Below, piece by piece: positions 1 through 9,500 of a DNA stretch of 64,000 bases. A program made the position numbers and the translations under genes. This stretch comes from CS4-C045 sp963844115 (GTDB taxonomy: Bacteria; Planctomycetota; Planctomycetia; Pirellulales; UBA7805). Location: positions 1 through 64,000 of the forward strand of contig CAWJNN010000079.1 of the NCBI GenBank assembly GCA_963844115.1, in the 5' to 3' direction. Position 1 is the stretch's first letter, and every line of letters starts with the position of its first letter. The notes below the pieces were generated by a model. That model searched no databases, was not told the DNA's origin, and saw only the letters and a list, made by a program, of their open reading frames with translations.

Positions 1-157
1 AAGGCTGCGACGCATAGGCTTCATCATCACCAATCAATGTATTATCCACGTCTAAAATCAAGCCCCGTAATCCATGTGCTTCCATGAGTTGCGGCGTGAT
101 CGCGTAAATTGGTGCTGACAAAACTAGGTCAGGAGCAATAAGTTTCCAAGCTTTCAC
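1..157 (-). CDS. YqeG-family HAD-IIIA phosphatase, 5' part, runs off the window
   Basis: Reading the minus strand from a GTG at 157 gives about 52 residues that run out of the window at base 1. The segment has the YqeG pattern: an opening KLIAPDLVLSAPIY, then GLRGLILDVDNTLI, where DVDNT is the HAD motif I with the two catalytic aspartates. YqeG proteins are small HAD-superfamily hydrolases. No convincing Shine-Dalgarno site precedes the GTG, and an in-frame stop lies a short way upstream, so the start is constrained but not certain. The wording is closest to what I remember of cyanobacterial YqeG, and the DNA is much more AT-rich than the rest of the window. That makes a foreign origin or an assembly chimera likely. 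Confidence 0.7.
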   Translation of the reverse strand, partial: MKAWKLIAPDLVLSAPIYAITPQLMEAHGLRGLILDVDNTLIGDDEAYASQP

Positions 158-227
158 AAATATTTTGAAAATGTTAATTAAATTATTAAGAATATCTTAA
201 CTCAGAATTGCCCCAGCAGCATGAGTG

Positions 228-491
228 CTATAGCAAGCCACGATAGCGAATGAAGACTAAAACAACTGACCATGAGCCTAGGGCTACTTTAATCGCAACA
301 AGAATGTTCAGAATTGGGATGATACCGCCACTGAATAGTTCGCCCATCTGACCATGGGGTAATTCTAGCCCTGAGAGGGTGATCACTGATAAAACAATAA
401 AAATTAGAACCGATATCTTTTCCCAAGTTGCGGCGTGCCATCGCTTATACAAATTCTGAAGTCTCTCTGGCGAAGAAGTAATCGCAATCAA
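228..491 (-). pseudogene. C-terminal piece of an unrecognised membrane protein
   Basis: This 87-codon frame has two clear hydrophobic stretches (about residues 25-43 and 54-75) and ends in FIRYRGLL. The nominal start is a TTG at 491, but the same frame is open upstream to about 522 (ITAIGLIAITSS) with no start codon or ribosome site. It therefore looks like the tail of a longer membrane protein whose front has been lost. The ending faintly recalls MnhB/MrpB-like Na+/H+ antiporter subunits, which I cannot confirm. It lies in the AT-rich block with the YqeG fragment, and its break point coincides with the point where the neighbouring DUF1569 protein stops matching its family. Confidence 0.45.
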
Positions 492-945
492 GCCGATCGC
501 CGTTATTGAAGGCGTCCCATTCCTGGCGAGTTAACGTATCGAAGAAAGGATGTTCGGCTCTCGCGTTTTCGGTTTTGACTCGTTCGATAGCGTCGCTCAA
601 CTTCGCCAACGCGGTGGCCGTATCGACCGAACTGTCCGGGCGAAATATTTCCGCCTTCTGACCATCGGGAATCTTGAAGCCTGCCGGCAAAGTATTGGTC
701 AACATCCTCTTCTTCATAAACAGTTTCCCCATGACACGCATTGGCCAGGGAGCCTTAAAGGCGACGCCGTCAATCGAGCTTTCCAGTGCGGCGGCCAAAT
801 GCTGAAAGATCTGGGCCAGCGACCAATTGCCGACCATCTTGACATTGTCACTGGCGGCCACCGACTGGGCGTCGGCCAACAGTTCGTCATACGAGCGATA
901 AGAAATTTCGCGGCGACCCGTTACTTTCTTCGTCTCAACGGCCAT
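445..945 (-). CDS. DUF1569 (DinB-like) protein, 3' end replaced at a sequence junction
   Basis: The product is about 166 residues if started at the second ATG (945), which sits six bases after an AGAGG ribosome site; the ATG at 951 directly abuts that site. The sequence follows the DUF1569 family of DinB-like four-helix proteins: YDELLADAQSV near the N terminus, GNWSLAQIFQHLA where the metal-associated His lies, and HPFFDTLTRQEWDAF near the end. In the family this last motif continues with a His-rich helix (roughly HHLRQF). Here it becomes NNGDRLDCDYFF, which has no resemblance. The normal protein thus seems to end at about position 508, and the last ~20 codons come from the AT-rich segment. 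DUF1569 function is unknown; metal or thiol-dependent roles are assumed from the DinB fold. Confidence 0.6.
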   Translation of the reverse strand: MAVETKKVTGRREISYRSYDELLADAQSVAASDNVKMVGNWSLAQIFQHLAAALESSIDGVAFKAPWPMRVMGKLFMKKRMLTNTLPAGFKIPDGQKAEIFRPDSSVDTATALAKLSDAIERVKTENARAEHPFFDTLTRQEWDAFNNGDRLDCDYFFARETSEFV

Positions 946-1340
946 GGACATCCTCTGAATTCGATACGTGGTGCCGGCCGTTTAAGACCGTAGTGCACAG
1001 CAGGCCCGCGGCGCGGCGCATCGGGGACTGCCGTGTGCGGTCGCCTACCGGAGGGCGACCATTGCGATCACACTCAAAATCGTACCGCGCCGGAACGCTT
1101 GATGGGTACCCCGCACGCCTGGCGATTAGCGATAGATCTTGCGTCTAAGGCGCAAACGAACGGCGAAAACGAACATGGTCGGCTACCAAAGGGGGACGAA
1201 GATTTCGTCGCAAGCGTACGCCGGTCTCCCCTGCGCTTTACTTCGCCGTATTGGGCCGAAACGCATTACAAACGTACGGGGCCTGACAGCAGATTGGCGG
1301 TCATTACGAGCGTAATGGAACCGTTGATAACAATCGTTGC
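946..1340. other. Intergenic gap of about 390 bases with small hairpins
   Basis: No convincing gene is seen. Frames that are open here lack ribosome sites and family resemblance. The stretch holds a 7-bp stem (GGTCGCC/GGCGACC, about 1037-1058) and one copy of a dispersed hairpin repeat (1129-1156). It lies between two leftward genes. Confidence 0.5.
1129..1156. repeat. Dispersed hairpin repeat, copy 1
   Basis: GCGATAGATCTTGCGTCTAAG is shared with the copy at 2730-2757 and is followed in both by CGCAAA and, 18 or 5 bases later, by a TCGGCTAC word. The core TTGCGTC-TAA-GGCGCAA can fold as a 7-bp stem with one G-T wobble and a 3-base loop. Confidence 0.7.
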
Positions 1341-2111
1341 TCAATAGCGATCGTAGTTGACCGCCTCTGGTACATAAAACGTCGTGACCAGTGAATTTCT
1401 CACGCCTACATTCTTCTCAACCAACTCGCGGCCGTGCCAACTCTTTTTGCGTAGACAATTGTTTACCGCGAATGCGAAAGCACTATTGGGGATGAAAGGA
1501 AAGCGTTTTACTTCTTTGAACCATCGACGCTTCGATGTTAGCCCCTGCAGGCTTGGTTGTATTTTGTACAACGAAGTCCCAAGGTCTTTTTGGCGCTCGT
1601 CGCGAGGCAAATAGATCATCATCGTGACGGCCTTCTTGCGAGTGTCCGGATGAGGATCGATCTTATATCCGGAGACATCCCTTACAATCCGGGGACGCGG
1701 TGAAGCCTCAATCGCCTCAACGTCTTGCGTCCTAAATCGAAACGCAAGATCTTTCCTGAGCTGCCGGAACACGTGGACTTTGAAGTCCTCAGAAAGCAAC
1801 GCATCAACCACGGATTCCCATAGCGCACGTTGATGATCCGGGAGCGCCGCCAACCCATCTCGGTCCAATTGGTAATAGGTTCTCGTATACGTTCCGTCTG
1901 GTAGTTGCTTTTCGTGTTTCGGTTCGTACGTCGCAGGGTCCGGTAGATTGTCAAGCATCTCTGAATAGACATTCGCGGGGAAAATCTGCTGAGCGAACAG
2001 GTGAGAAAACGGCTTATCGGAAACGTCGGCGTTATCAATCGCATCGACGATATGTGGCAGCATCGTTTGAGTGACAAGGGACGGTTGCGGCAAGGTGGCA
2101 TGGCTCATCAT
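1341..2111 (-). CDS. 2-oxoglutarate/Fe(II)-dependent oxygenase-like protein
   Basis: The 256-residue product has the pattern of the double-stranded beta-helix 2OG-Fe(II) oxygenases. An HxD pair occurs in DPHPDTRKK (His154, Asp156), a distal His in KSWHGREL (His226), and a basic residue in VGVRNSLVTTFY (Arg238) suited to binding 2-oxoglutarate. The strand following HxD (AVTMMIYLP) is typical of the core fold. Enzymes of this class couple decarboxylation of 2-oxoglutarate to oxidation of a substrate; the substrate cannot be read from the sequence. There is no signal peptide, so it is probably cytoplasmic. TGAGGTC lies just upstream of tandem ATGs, so either Met could be the start. It stands alone, with wide gaps on both sides. 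Confidence 0.7.
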   Translation of the reverse strand: MMSHATLPQPSLVTQTMLPHIVDAIDNADVSDKPFSHLFAQQIFPANVYSEMLDNLPDPATYEPKHEKQLPDGTYTRTYYQLDRDGLAALPDHQRALWESVVDALLSEDFKVHVFRQLRKDLAFRFRTQDVEAIEASPRPRIVRDVSGYKIDPHPDTRKKAVTMMIYLPRDERQKDLGTSLYKIQPSLQGLTSKRRWFKEVKRFPFIPNSAFAFAVNNCLRKKSWHGRELVEKNVGVRNSLVTTFYVPEAVNYDRY

Positions 2112-2790
2112 GACCTCATGAGTTCGAAAGCTGAAACATTTCGCCAGCGCAACGCTGCGCTAGCCCGCCTTGAGGGTGTTCATGGTTTGGAGTTACCAAA
2201 ACTATGAGACAATCGCCATAGGGAAAAGCGACAATGTCCGACTGCAACGCCAGCGTTCATTCTTTGGTGCACGTACATAGGCACCTGATGTGACTCTTTC
2301 GGTGATAGCAGTGCGGGGCCCTACGGAAATTACGTCCGGATCATCGCAATATCCGCGCGGGAAGTTTTGCCACGGATAGACCTAGCGCGGCCTCTGGCCG
2401 CAACGAAAGTAGGACGGAATGCCATTGGGTCCAGACGGATTACGGGCACCGACGCGGAGCGTTGGTCGCCGTCCTACGAATTTGCGCAAGAAAACAAAAA
2501 ATCGACTGTTCGTAGCACGGATTGGACACGGATAAGATTTGGTAGGAAAAGCGAAGCGGTAGGTAAAAGAGAAGAAGTTTTAGACGAGGATGAACCCCGA
2601 TGGATTGGGACTTTCAGCAGGTTTCGCGCCCACGATCTGGCGATGTATCCGGATTCAGGTCAGATCTACGGTAGACGGTAGCCGAAAATCGCCTTTCCGC
2701 CCGATGAGCCACATTTTTCGTGAAATTATGCGATAGATCTTGCGTCTAAGACGCAAATCAATAATGTCGGCTACAGATTCGAGGTGAAAA
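2112..2790. other. Intergenic gap of about 680 bases
   Basis: Nothing here resembles a protein family. A 104-codon open frame (2367-2681) is of low quality: it lacks a ribosome site and has an erratic composition. A 9-bp inverted pair (GTAGGACGG at about 2408, CCGTCCTAC at about 2471) could form a long-loop hairpin. The second copy of the dispersed hairpin repeat lies at 2730-2757, shortly before the sigma factor start. Confidence 0.5.
2730..2757. repeat. Dispersed hairpin repeat, copy 2
   Basis: This copy has the perfect stem TTGCGTC-TAA-GACGCAA (7 bp, 3-base loop, 2740-2756). It lies 33 bases before the sigma factor start and would be in the leader or promoter region of that gene. Confidence 0.75.
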
Positions 2791-3420
2791 TTGACGGTGC
2801 CGATGGACAGAGACCAGCAGCAAGTCGTCGCACACGGTCTGCGCGAGGGCAGACCGGACGCTTGGGATGCGCTGTTCGTCAACTATTCGGAACCGATCTG
2901 GCGCTACGTCGCACGCATGATGGGTAACCTTCCGCACGATGTCGCCGATGTCGTCCAGGAGACGTTTCTGGCTGCGGCACGTTCGGCACGTTCCTATGAC
3001 GCACAGCGGGGCACATTGAATATGTGGCTCGCGGGCATTGCCGCTCATCAAGTCAAATTGCACTATCGTCGCAGCGCTCAACGCAACAAACTCAACCAGG
3101 CATGTCTGGCCATCGCACAGTTCGACGGTCGCTCGATCCGTAGCCTCAACGATACAAAGGACGCGCCGCAGGCAGCAGTGGAAACGGAAGAAATGGTGAC
3201 GTTGATTCGCGCCACGCTGGTCGAGCTGCCGAGCGACTACGGTCCGTTGTTGACGGCCAAGTACATCGACGGCGCCACCATGCAGGAACTCGCCGAAACC
3301 GAAAACACAACCGTGGCCGCCGTGAACTCGAAACTCGCAAGGGCCCGCGAGGCCTTTCGACGTAAATTCAAAACAATGATTTCGCAGCAACCATTTTCAA
3401 AACTTGAAAGCACGCAATAG
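2791..3420 (+). CDS. ECF-type RNA polymerase sigma factor
   Basis: The 209-residue protein has the two-domain layout of extracytoplasmic-function sigma factors. Region 2 covers about residues 27-95, with the core-binding signature DVADVVQETFLAA, and region 4 covers about 148-200, with a helix-turn-helix (ATMQELAETENTTVAAVNSKLARARE) that would contact the -35 element. A TTG at 2791 follows GAGGTG by four bases; an ATG at 2803 (MDRDQQQ) is the alternative start. The next gene downstream encodes a giant protein with one membrane span near its N terminus and a FecR-like segment, so it could act as the membrane partner of this sigma factor. That pairing is inferred from position only. Confidence 0.9.
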   Translation: MTVPMDRDQQQVVAHGLREGRPDAWDALFVNYSEPIWRYVARMMGNLPHDVADVVQETFLAAARSARSYDAQRGTLNMWLAGIAAHQVKLHYRRSAQRNKLNQACLAIAQFDGRSIRSLNDTKDAPQAAVETEEMVTLIRATLVELPSDYGPLLTAKYIDGATMQELAETENTTVAAVNSKLARAREAFRRKFKTMISQQPFSKLESTQ

Positions 3421-3429
3421 GCAATACTT

Positions 3430-3497
3430 TGGAGTGCGATGACTTGTCATCGCTTTGGATTTCAAAAAGGAAAGCGGCGACAAGTCGGCGCACTCCA
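3430..3497. repeat. Long imperfect palindrome between sigma factor and giant gene
   Basis: A 27-base left arm (3430-3456, beginning TGGAGTGCG) and a right arm (3471-3497, ending CGCACTCCA) are complementary apart from about four positions, with a 14-base loop. It starts 10 bases after the sigma factor stop. It could serve as a transcription terminator or attenuator, although no T-run follows. Its size and form suit a dispersed planctomycete repeat. Confidence 0.8.
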
Positions 3498-3597
3498 TAA
3501 TTGGGCGTGCGAAAAACGAGCATGAGCGCCGCCCTGGTTAGATCTAACTAAGCTCTGAAAGGGCGCAACAAAAACCGGTTGTTCGAACCACGCGATT

Positions 3598-6500
3598 ATG
3601 AATCCAAACGACGAACATCAAAAACCGACAGACGAAGCAGCGGACGACCAGCAGTTCAAAAAGCTGCTGGGCGGCCTCGACCGCGACGCGGCCGACGTTG
3701 ACCATGCTGCGCTTGAGAGCATCCGCAAACGATCGGCCGACACGTTTGCGAACGAACGGGACCAAACACCGGACAGCAAACCGGATGACGAGGAGAAACC
3801 GATGTACGCAGCCGCAACGCAAGAACCTGGATCCTCCGTATCGCCGAATGGGGACTTAGTTCGCCGGCGGAGCGGCCGAGCACAGTGGGCCTGGCGGGCG
3901 GTCGCCGCCGCCGTGTTGGTGGCCCTGGCCTGGAGCGTTCATTTGGCCTTCCAATCGCCCGGTAGCCAGCAGGCACTGGCGTTCGCCGATGTCCTGCAAA
4001 ACACAGCCCGCGCCGACTCCCTGCACCTGGTCGTCCATCGGTCGGACGTGCGCAGCGAGATCTGGACGCAGGGGCAGCGGCTGCGTTGGAACGTCGACGA
4101 GCGCCGCTATCGCGTCGGGAATGCGAATCGAATGTGGGAAGTTGACCAACAAACGAACCGTGTTCAAACGCAGAACTCTCCCTACTATCACTCCGATTGG
4201 AAAGGAATTGACGTTGTGGCGGTCTTGGAGTTGGGCGATCGTTCGCAGCAAGCGAAAAAGTTGCTGAATGAAGCTCAAGCGGAACGCACAAAGAAGGACG
4301 GAGTTGAGTACCACGTATATCGAGCCAGCCTGCCCGCTCAGAAGGGCGAACAAGCACCGCTAAGGATCGAAGCGCTGGTCGACATGTCGACTGGCGTCCT
4401 GCACTCGTTAGAAGCGGTGGCCATGCGCGGCGGCAAGCACCAGGTGCTCGGCCAGGTCGTCGTTGTCGCCATGAACGAGCCGATGGACGAAGACATGTTC
4501 GTCGTCGGGGATACGCTGTCCAAGGATCAGCGCGTCGGGAAGGTCACAGACCTGCAGGGCATCGTGTCGTTGCAACCGGTCATGCATCGGCGCTGGACTC
4601 CGGTTCAACCGTCCATGTTGCTACAAACTGGCGACTGGGTGCGCACCGATCCCCGCGGGGCGAACGCCGTAACCTTGCGACTTCTGCTGCAGGGCGATGT
4701 GACGATTGGTCCCGGATCGCAGGTGGAAATTGTCGGCCCCGCCGAACTGCGCGTCACGCGAGGCGAACTAGAAGTTGCCGCCGCCAAGGGACAAACGATC
4801 CAACTGCTCGGCCCGGACGATCAGCGCATCGATGTCACCGGCACGGCCATCTACCGGACGGCACAGAAGACCGGCCAGTTAGCCAAGGTGAAAAAAAAGC
4901 CAGTGTGGCTGGAAGGGTATCAAGGCACCGTCGCCCACGATTCGATCGGCTCGTTGGTCGCCAATATCGATGGTCGCGATGTCCCTCTGACGGTGGGCGA
5001 TCACAAGGTGTCAGTCGATATTCGCGACCAGATCGCGCGGACGTCGATCGAAGAATCGTTTGTGAACCATACAGCCAGTCGCTTGGAGGGTGTGTTTTAC
5101 TTCCCGCTACCACAGGACGCCTCGATCTCTGGATTCGGTATGTGGATTGGCGGTGAATTGATCGAGGCCGACGTCGTCGAAAAGCAACGAGCGCGTGAAA
5201 TCTACGAAACGATCCTACGAGAGCGACGTGATCCGGCCTTATTGGAGTGGTCGGGTGGCAACCTGTTCAAGGCTCGCGTGTTTCCGATCGAAGCGAGGTC
5301 CGAAAAACGGATCAAGATCACTTACACGCAAGTATTGCCCGTAGAGCGGAACTTATACCGCTACAACTACGCTCTCCGTAGCGAACTGCTGCAACAAAAC
5401 CCCCTGCGCGATCTGACGATCGACGTCAAAGTCAGTTCGCTGCTGCCGATCAAGAAAATCCATTCGCCCACGCACACCACGCGGACGGACGCGACGGACA
5501 ATGCCGGCCACGTCGAATTCGCCGCCCAGGAATATACGCCGGACCGCGACTTTGAAGTCGTCGTTGAACTGGAAGGGCGGCAGTCCGACGTTGTTGTCGT
5601 ACCGCACCGGCGCGGCGACGACGGCTATTTCATGCTGCAGCTTACACCACCGGCGACAGGCAACAGTCGGCAGCGCGATGTAATACCCGAAGGCGATCCG
5701 CTACGGCTGTTGGTCCTGGCCGATACATCCGCCTCGATGGACTCGGCCGCTCGCGAGTTGCAAGCTCAGTTGCTTGCGTCGTTGTGCGCGTCACTGAGCC
5801 CCGAAGACACGATGAATGTTGCCACATGCGACGTCGATTGCCAGTGGCTGTTCAAGAAACCCCAGCCTGTCGACGAGCTATTGACCGACAATGCGCTCGA
5901 TTTTGTCGCCAACCGTGCGTCACTGGGCTGGTCCGATCTGGACGCTGCGTTCGATTCGGTTTTGCGACAAAGTGACGCCAACACGCACGTCCTCTATATA
6001 GGTGACGGAATTGTTACGACCCAAACGGCAGATCCCGTCGCCTTTGCCCAGCGGTTGCGTCAGGCGTACCAGAAAAGAGGGCAGGGCGGGGCGTTTCATG
6101 CCATCTCGGTCAGCAGCACCTACGAACCGATCGCCATGAAGGCAGTCGCGTCACTGGGCGGAGGGTCGTTCCGCCAGGTCTCCGGGGAACGAACACCGCA
6201 ACTCGTGGTCAAAGAACTGTTGGACGAGATCGCACAGCCGGCGATTCGCGATCTGAAAGTCGAATTTCGCGATGTGCGCGTGGCGGCCGTTTACCCCGAA
6301 CAGCTTCCCAACCTGGTCGCCGGTACTCAGCAGATCGTGTTGGGCCGCTTCTTGCCCGAAGGCACCGATCAACGCGGTGACGTAGTGGTAACGGGCGTGC
6401 AGAACGGCAAGCCCGTCGAATTCCGCAGCGACATTTCACTGAAAGACGCTGAACAGGGCAATTCATTCATTCCGCGCTTGTGGGCGCGGATGCATCTCGA

Positions 6501-9500
6501 TCAGCTACTGCAGCAAGGTGATTCCCAATCGATCCGCGACGAGATCATCGCGTTGTCCGAAGAATTTCACATCATGACGCCTTACACCTCGTTGCTGGTC
6601 TTGGAATCTGACGAGGACCGAGAACGGTTCAAGGTCAAACGACGCTTCCTGATGCGCGACGGCGAACGGTTCTTTGCCCAGGGCCGTGATCAGGCCGATT
6701 ACGAACTCGTGCAAAAGCAGATGCGGCGAGCCGGCGGCTGGCGAATCGGACTGCGCCGTATGGTCTTGAGCCAACTCAGCAACCTGGGCCGGGACCTGTC
6801 TGCCCTTCAACAGCTCGCAAACAGCGGTTTTTCGATCGACCAACTCCTGCCGACAAGTCGCGGAGCGGGATTGACACTCAGTGGGCAGCTGAGTGCCGTC
6901 GGCGGCCTGGTACCGTCCAGGAGTTTCGCGTCACACGGGGGGTACGCAGGAGAAAGATCCAGCGAACGATTCCGATCGCACGAAAGCGCGGACGAGTTAG
7001 GGTTTGTGGACTTTGATGGAAATGGGATATCGGATGTCAAAGACATAAGTAACGTAACAAAACAGGATAAAGGCGACGATTTAGGACTCGACGTCGGCGG
7101 TGATGCGTTCGTGCGCCCGACTCGCCACTTCCCTCGGAAGAATCCGCTGCGTACCCGGCTACGGAGGGGGATGAAGATTCCGAACTGTTGGATAACTCGG
7201 ATTCGATGATGGGGGATCGCGAGCTGAAAAAAGGATTTGAACGTGACTTTGCCCAAAAGAAGGAATCCGGCAGAGGCGAAGCCCGATTCAATCGCGGCCC
7301 GCTTGTGGGCGGAAATCTGAGTGCATTATATGACTATCGTCGAGCCATTTCGACTTTGTCCGAGAGCAACCAACGAATCCGCGAGGACAGCTATCAGTAC
7401 GGCTACTATGTGAACTGGCTGGAACAGCTGTTTCCGCGCCTGCCCGGCGTGCCTGCCGAGGTGCCGCCGAAAACGAAACAGTGGCCTGAGGAAGCAGTCC
7501 AGCTGGCCGCCAGCCTGTTGCGAACTGAAAAGCTTCGCGCCATCGACGGTGGAATCGAAATATCGCGCCGCACGGAATCGTTTGACGTGCGCCGCAATGC
7601 GCTCTCTGGAGTTCGCCAGGCACGGGAACTTTTCTCCATCGACCGCTGGCTTATCCGCACGGCCGCCGACGGCGGACAGACCACGGTTCAATGGTGCGAC
7701 GCACAGCAACGAGGCACGTTCAACCTGGCCCACCAACTGGGAAGCGTCCGCAAGAGCGCGCCGAGAGACATGGAGGTTCCGCCACTGGGGCTGGGCGACT
7801 ACTCGCTGACGCCGCTGTACCAAAGCTATCCCACTTACAAAGTAACGATCGAGCGACCAGAGCCCAACCGAGCGTTAATGATCCTCAAGTATCCGGACCA
7901 TCGGGACTACGAGATGCGATTCGAGATCGATACGCAGCGCAACGTCGTGCTATCACGCGTCACGACCAGCGCGGGTAAGGTTAGCTCAACGTCCACGTAC
8001 AAAGATTTCGTTCAGGTAGCGGGAACCTGGTGGGCCAGGCAAGTTGAAACATCCGACGCCGACGGGCGCATCAATTCGCAAACTAAACAGACGATCGCCG
8101 CACTGAACGCCAACGCCCTTCGGCAGCGATTCGATACGCAGCTGACCGATCTCGACAAGGTCGTGCTAATTTCCGATCCGCGCCATCCGTCGCCGTGGCA
8201 AAATCGGCCAGCGCCGGTGGCGACGCCACGATGGACGATCGCATCGTCCTGATGCAGCACTTTAGCGCGACACAGCAATGGGACCGCGTCTGGACACATC
8301 TGGAAGCGGCCGAAAAGCTGGCCGAGCAAAAGCCCGGCATTCGTTGGGTGCGCTTTGCCCTGCAGAAACACAGCCGCCGCAACCAGCAACTCCAAGAGTC
8401 GCTGCTCGCCGAAGCCAACGCGCTGTCGAAACTCGCCGATCAGCTGGCAACCGGCGACCCCTACTTCCTCGCAAATTACATTTTCGGCCAGGCGAGCGGC
8501 GTTTTTCAGGCCAACGAGATGTTGAACCTGCTGGACGTATTGCGACCCGTTTACTTCGGCCAGCTCGATCACGTCGCCGGCAAGCTATTCTGGCACACCA
8601 ACCATGCGACCTATCTCGAATCGGCCGGCCGTAGCGACGAAGGGCTTGAAGTACGGCGCCAGACTGCGCTCGACTATCCGTTTGATTACAATTCGCAAAC
8701 CGTCTATGCACAGCGCCTGGCCGATGCGGGAAACTATGACGCCGCCTACACTCACCTGCGCGCCGCCATTGACCGCGATTTCCCCTGGCTGCCGTACGAG
8801 CAGGATACGCTGCGTTCGACGTACGTCAACATGTTAGTTCAGCAAGGACGCTATGCCGACGTCGTCGAATTCTGTGCCGATTGGCTGGAAGATGGCCCTG
8901 CCGATTCGACACCCTACCGTCAGTACCTGAGCGCCCTGATCCTTAGCGGCCAAGAGGAAAAGGCCCATCCGCTGATCGAAGCCTGGCTGCAGGCAGCTCG
9001 CGAGAGCGAAAAACTCTCGGCAACCGACGCCGGACGATTCCAGGCCGCCGTCTACCAGGCGGTTGGTCAGGGCTACAACATGTACACCAACTACCTCGAT
9101 CCGCGCTGGCTGGACCCCTTGGCCGATACGGTGCAGAACTACGGTGGCGATCCGGCGCATTTCTATATGCTCGCCCAGATCATGAACAACCACTGGTTCC
9201 AGCGCACCGACCAATGCCGCCAGGTCCGCACGAAAATCGCCGAACGGTTGTTAAATGACATCGAACAGCTGACCGCGGTGCAGATCCAGAATTACGTCAC
9301 CTGGATCTTCCCGAATGACCCGGCTGTCGAAAAACCGACGTGGAAACGCATCGCCTCCGCGATCCAGCAGCGCTGGTCCACCGAAGAAAACGAAGCGTAT
9401 CGCACTCAGCTTGCACAAACCCTAACCCAGATCCTGCCCACTAAACTGGACGCCGACGCCTGGCTGGCTTTCCTTCGCACACAGTTAGCGGAAGGACCCG

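Noticed and set aside
550..993. 147-codon open frame on the plus strand
   Set aside because: It is antisense to the DUF1569 gene, with no ribosome site or family resemblance.
1033..1347. 104-codon open frame on the plus strand
   Set aside because: It crosses a hairpin repeat, has no ribosome site and has no recognisable domain.
2367..2681. 104-codon open frame on the plus strand in the large gap
   Set aside because: Composition is irregular, and no start signal or homology is visible.
7080..7210. Programmed frameshift in the giant gene
   Set aside because: No slippery heptamer with a downstream stem is evident, and other genes in the window show the same kind of single-base breaks, so sequence error is simpler.
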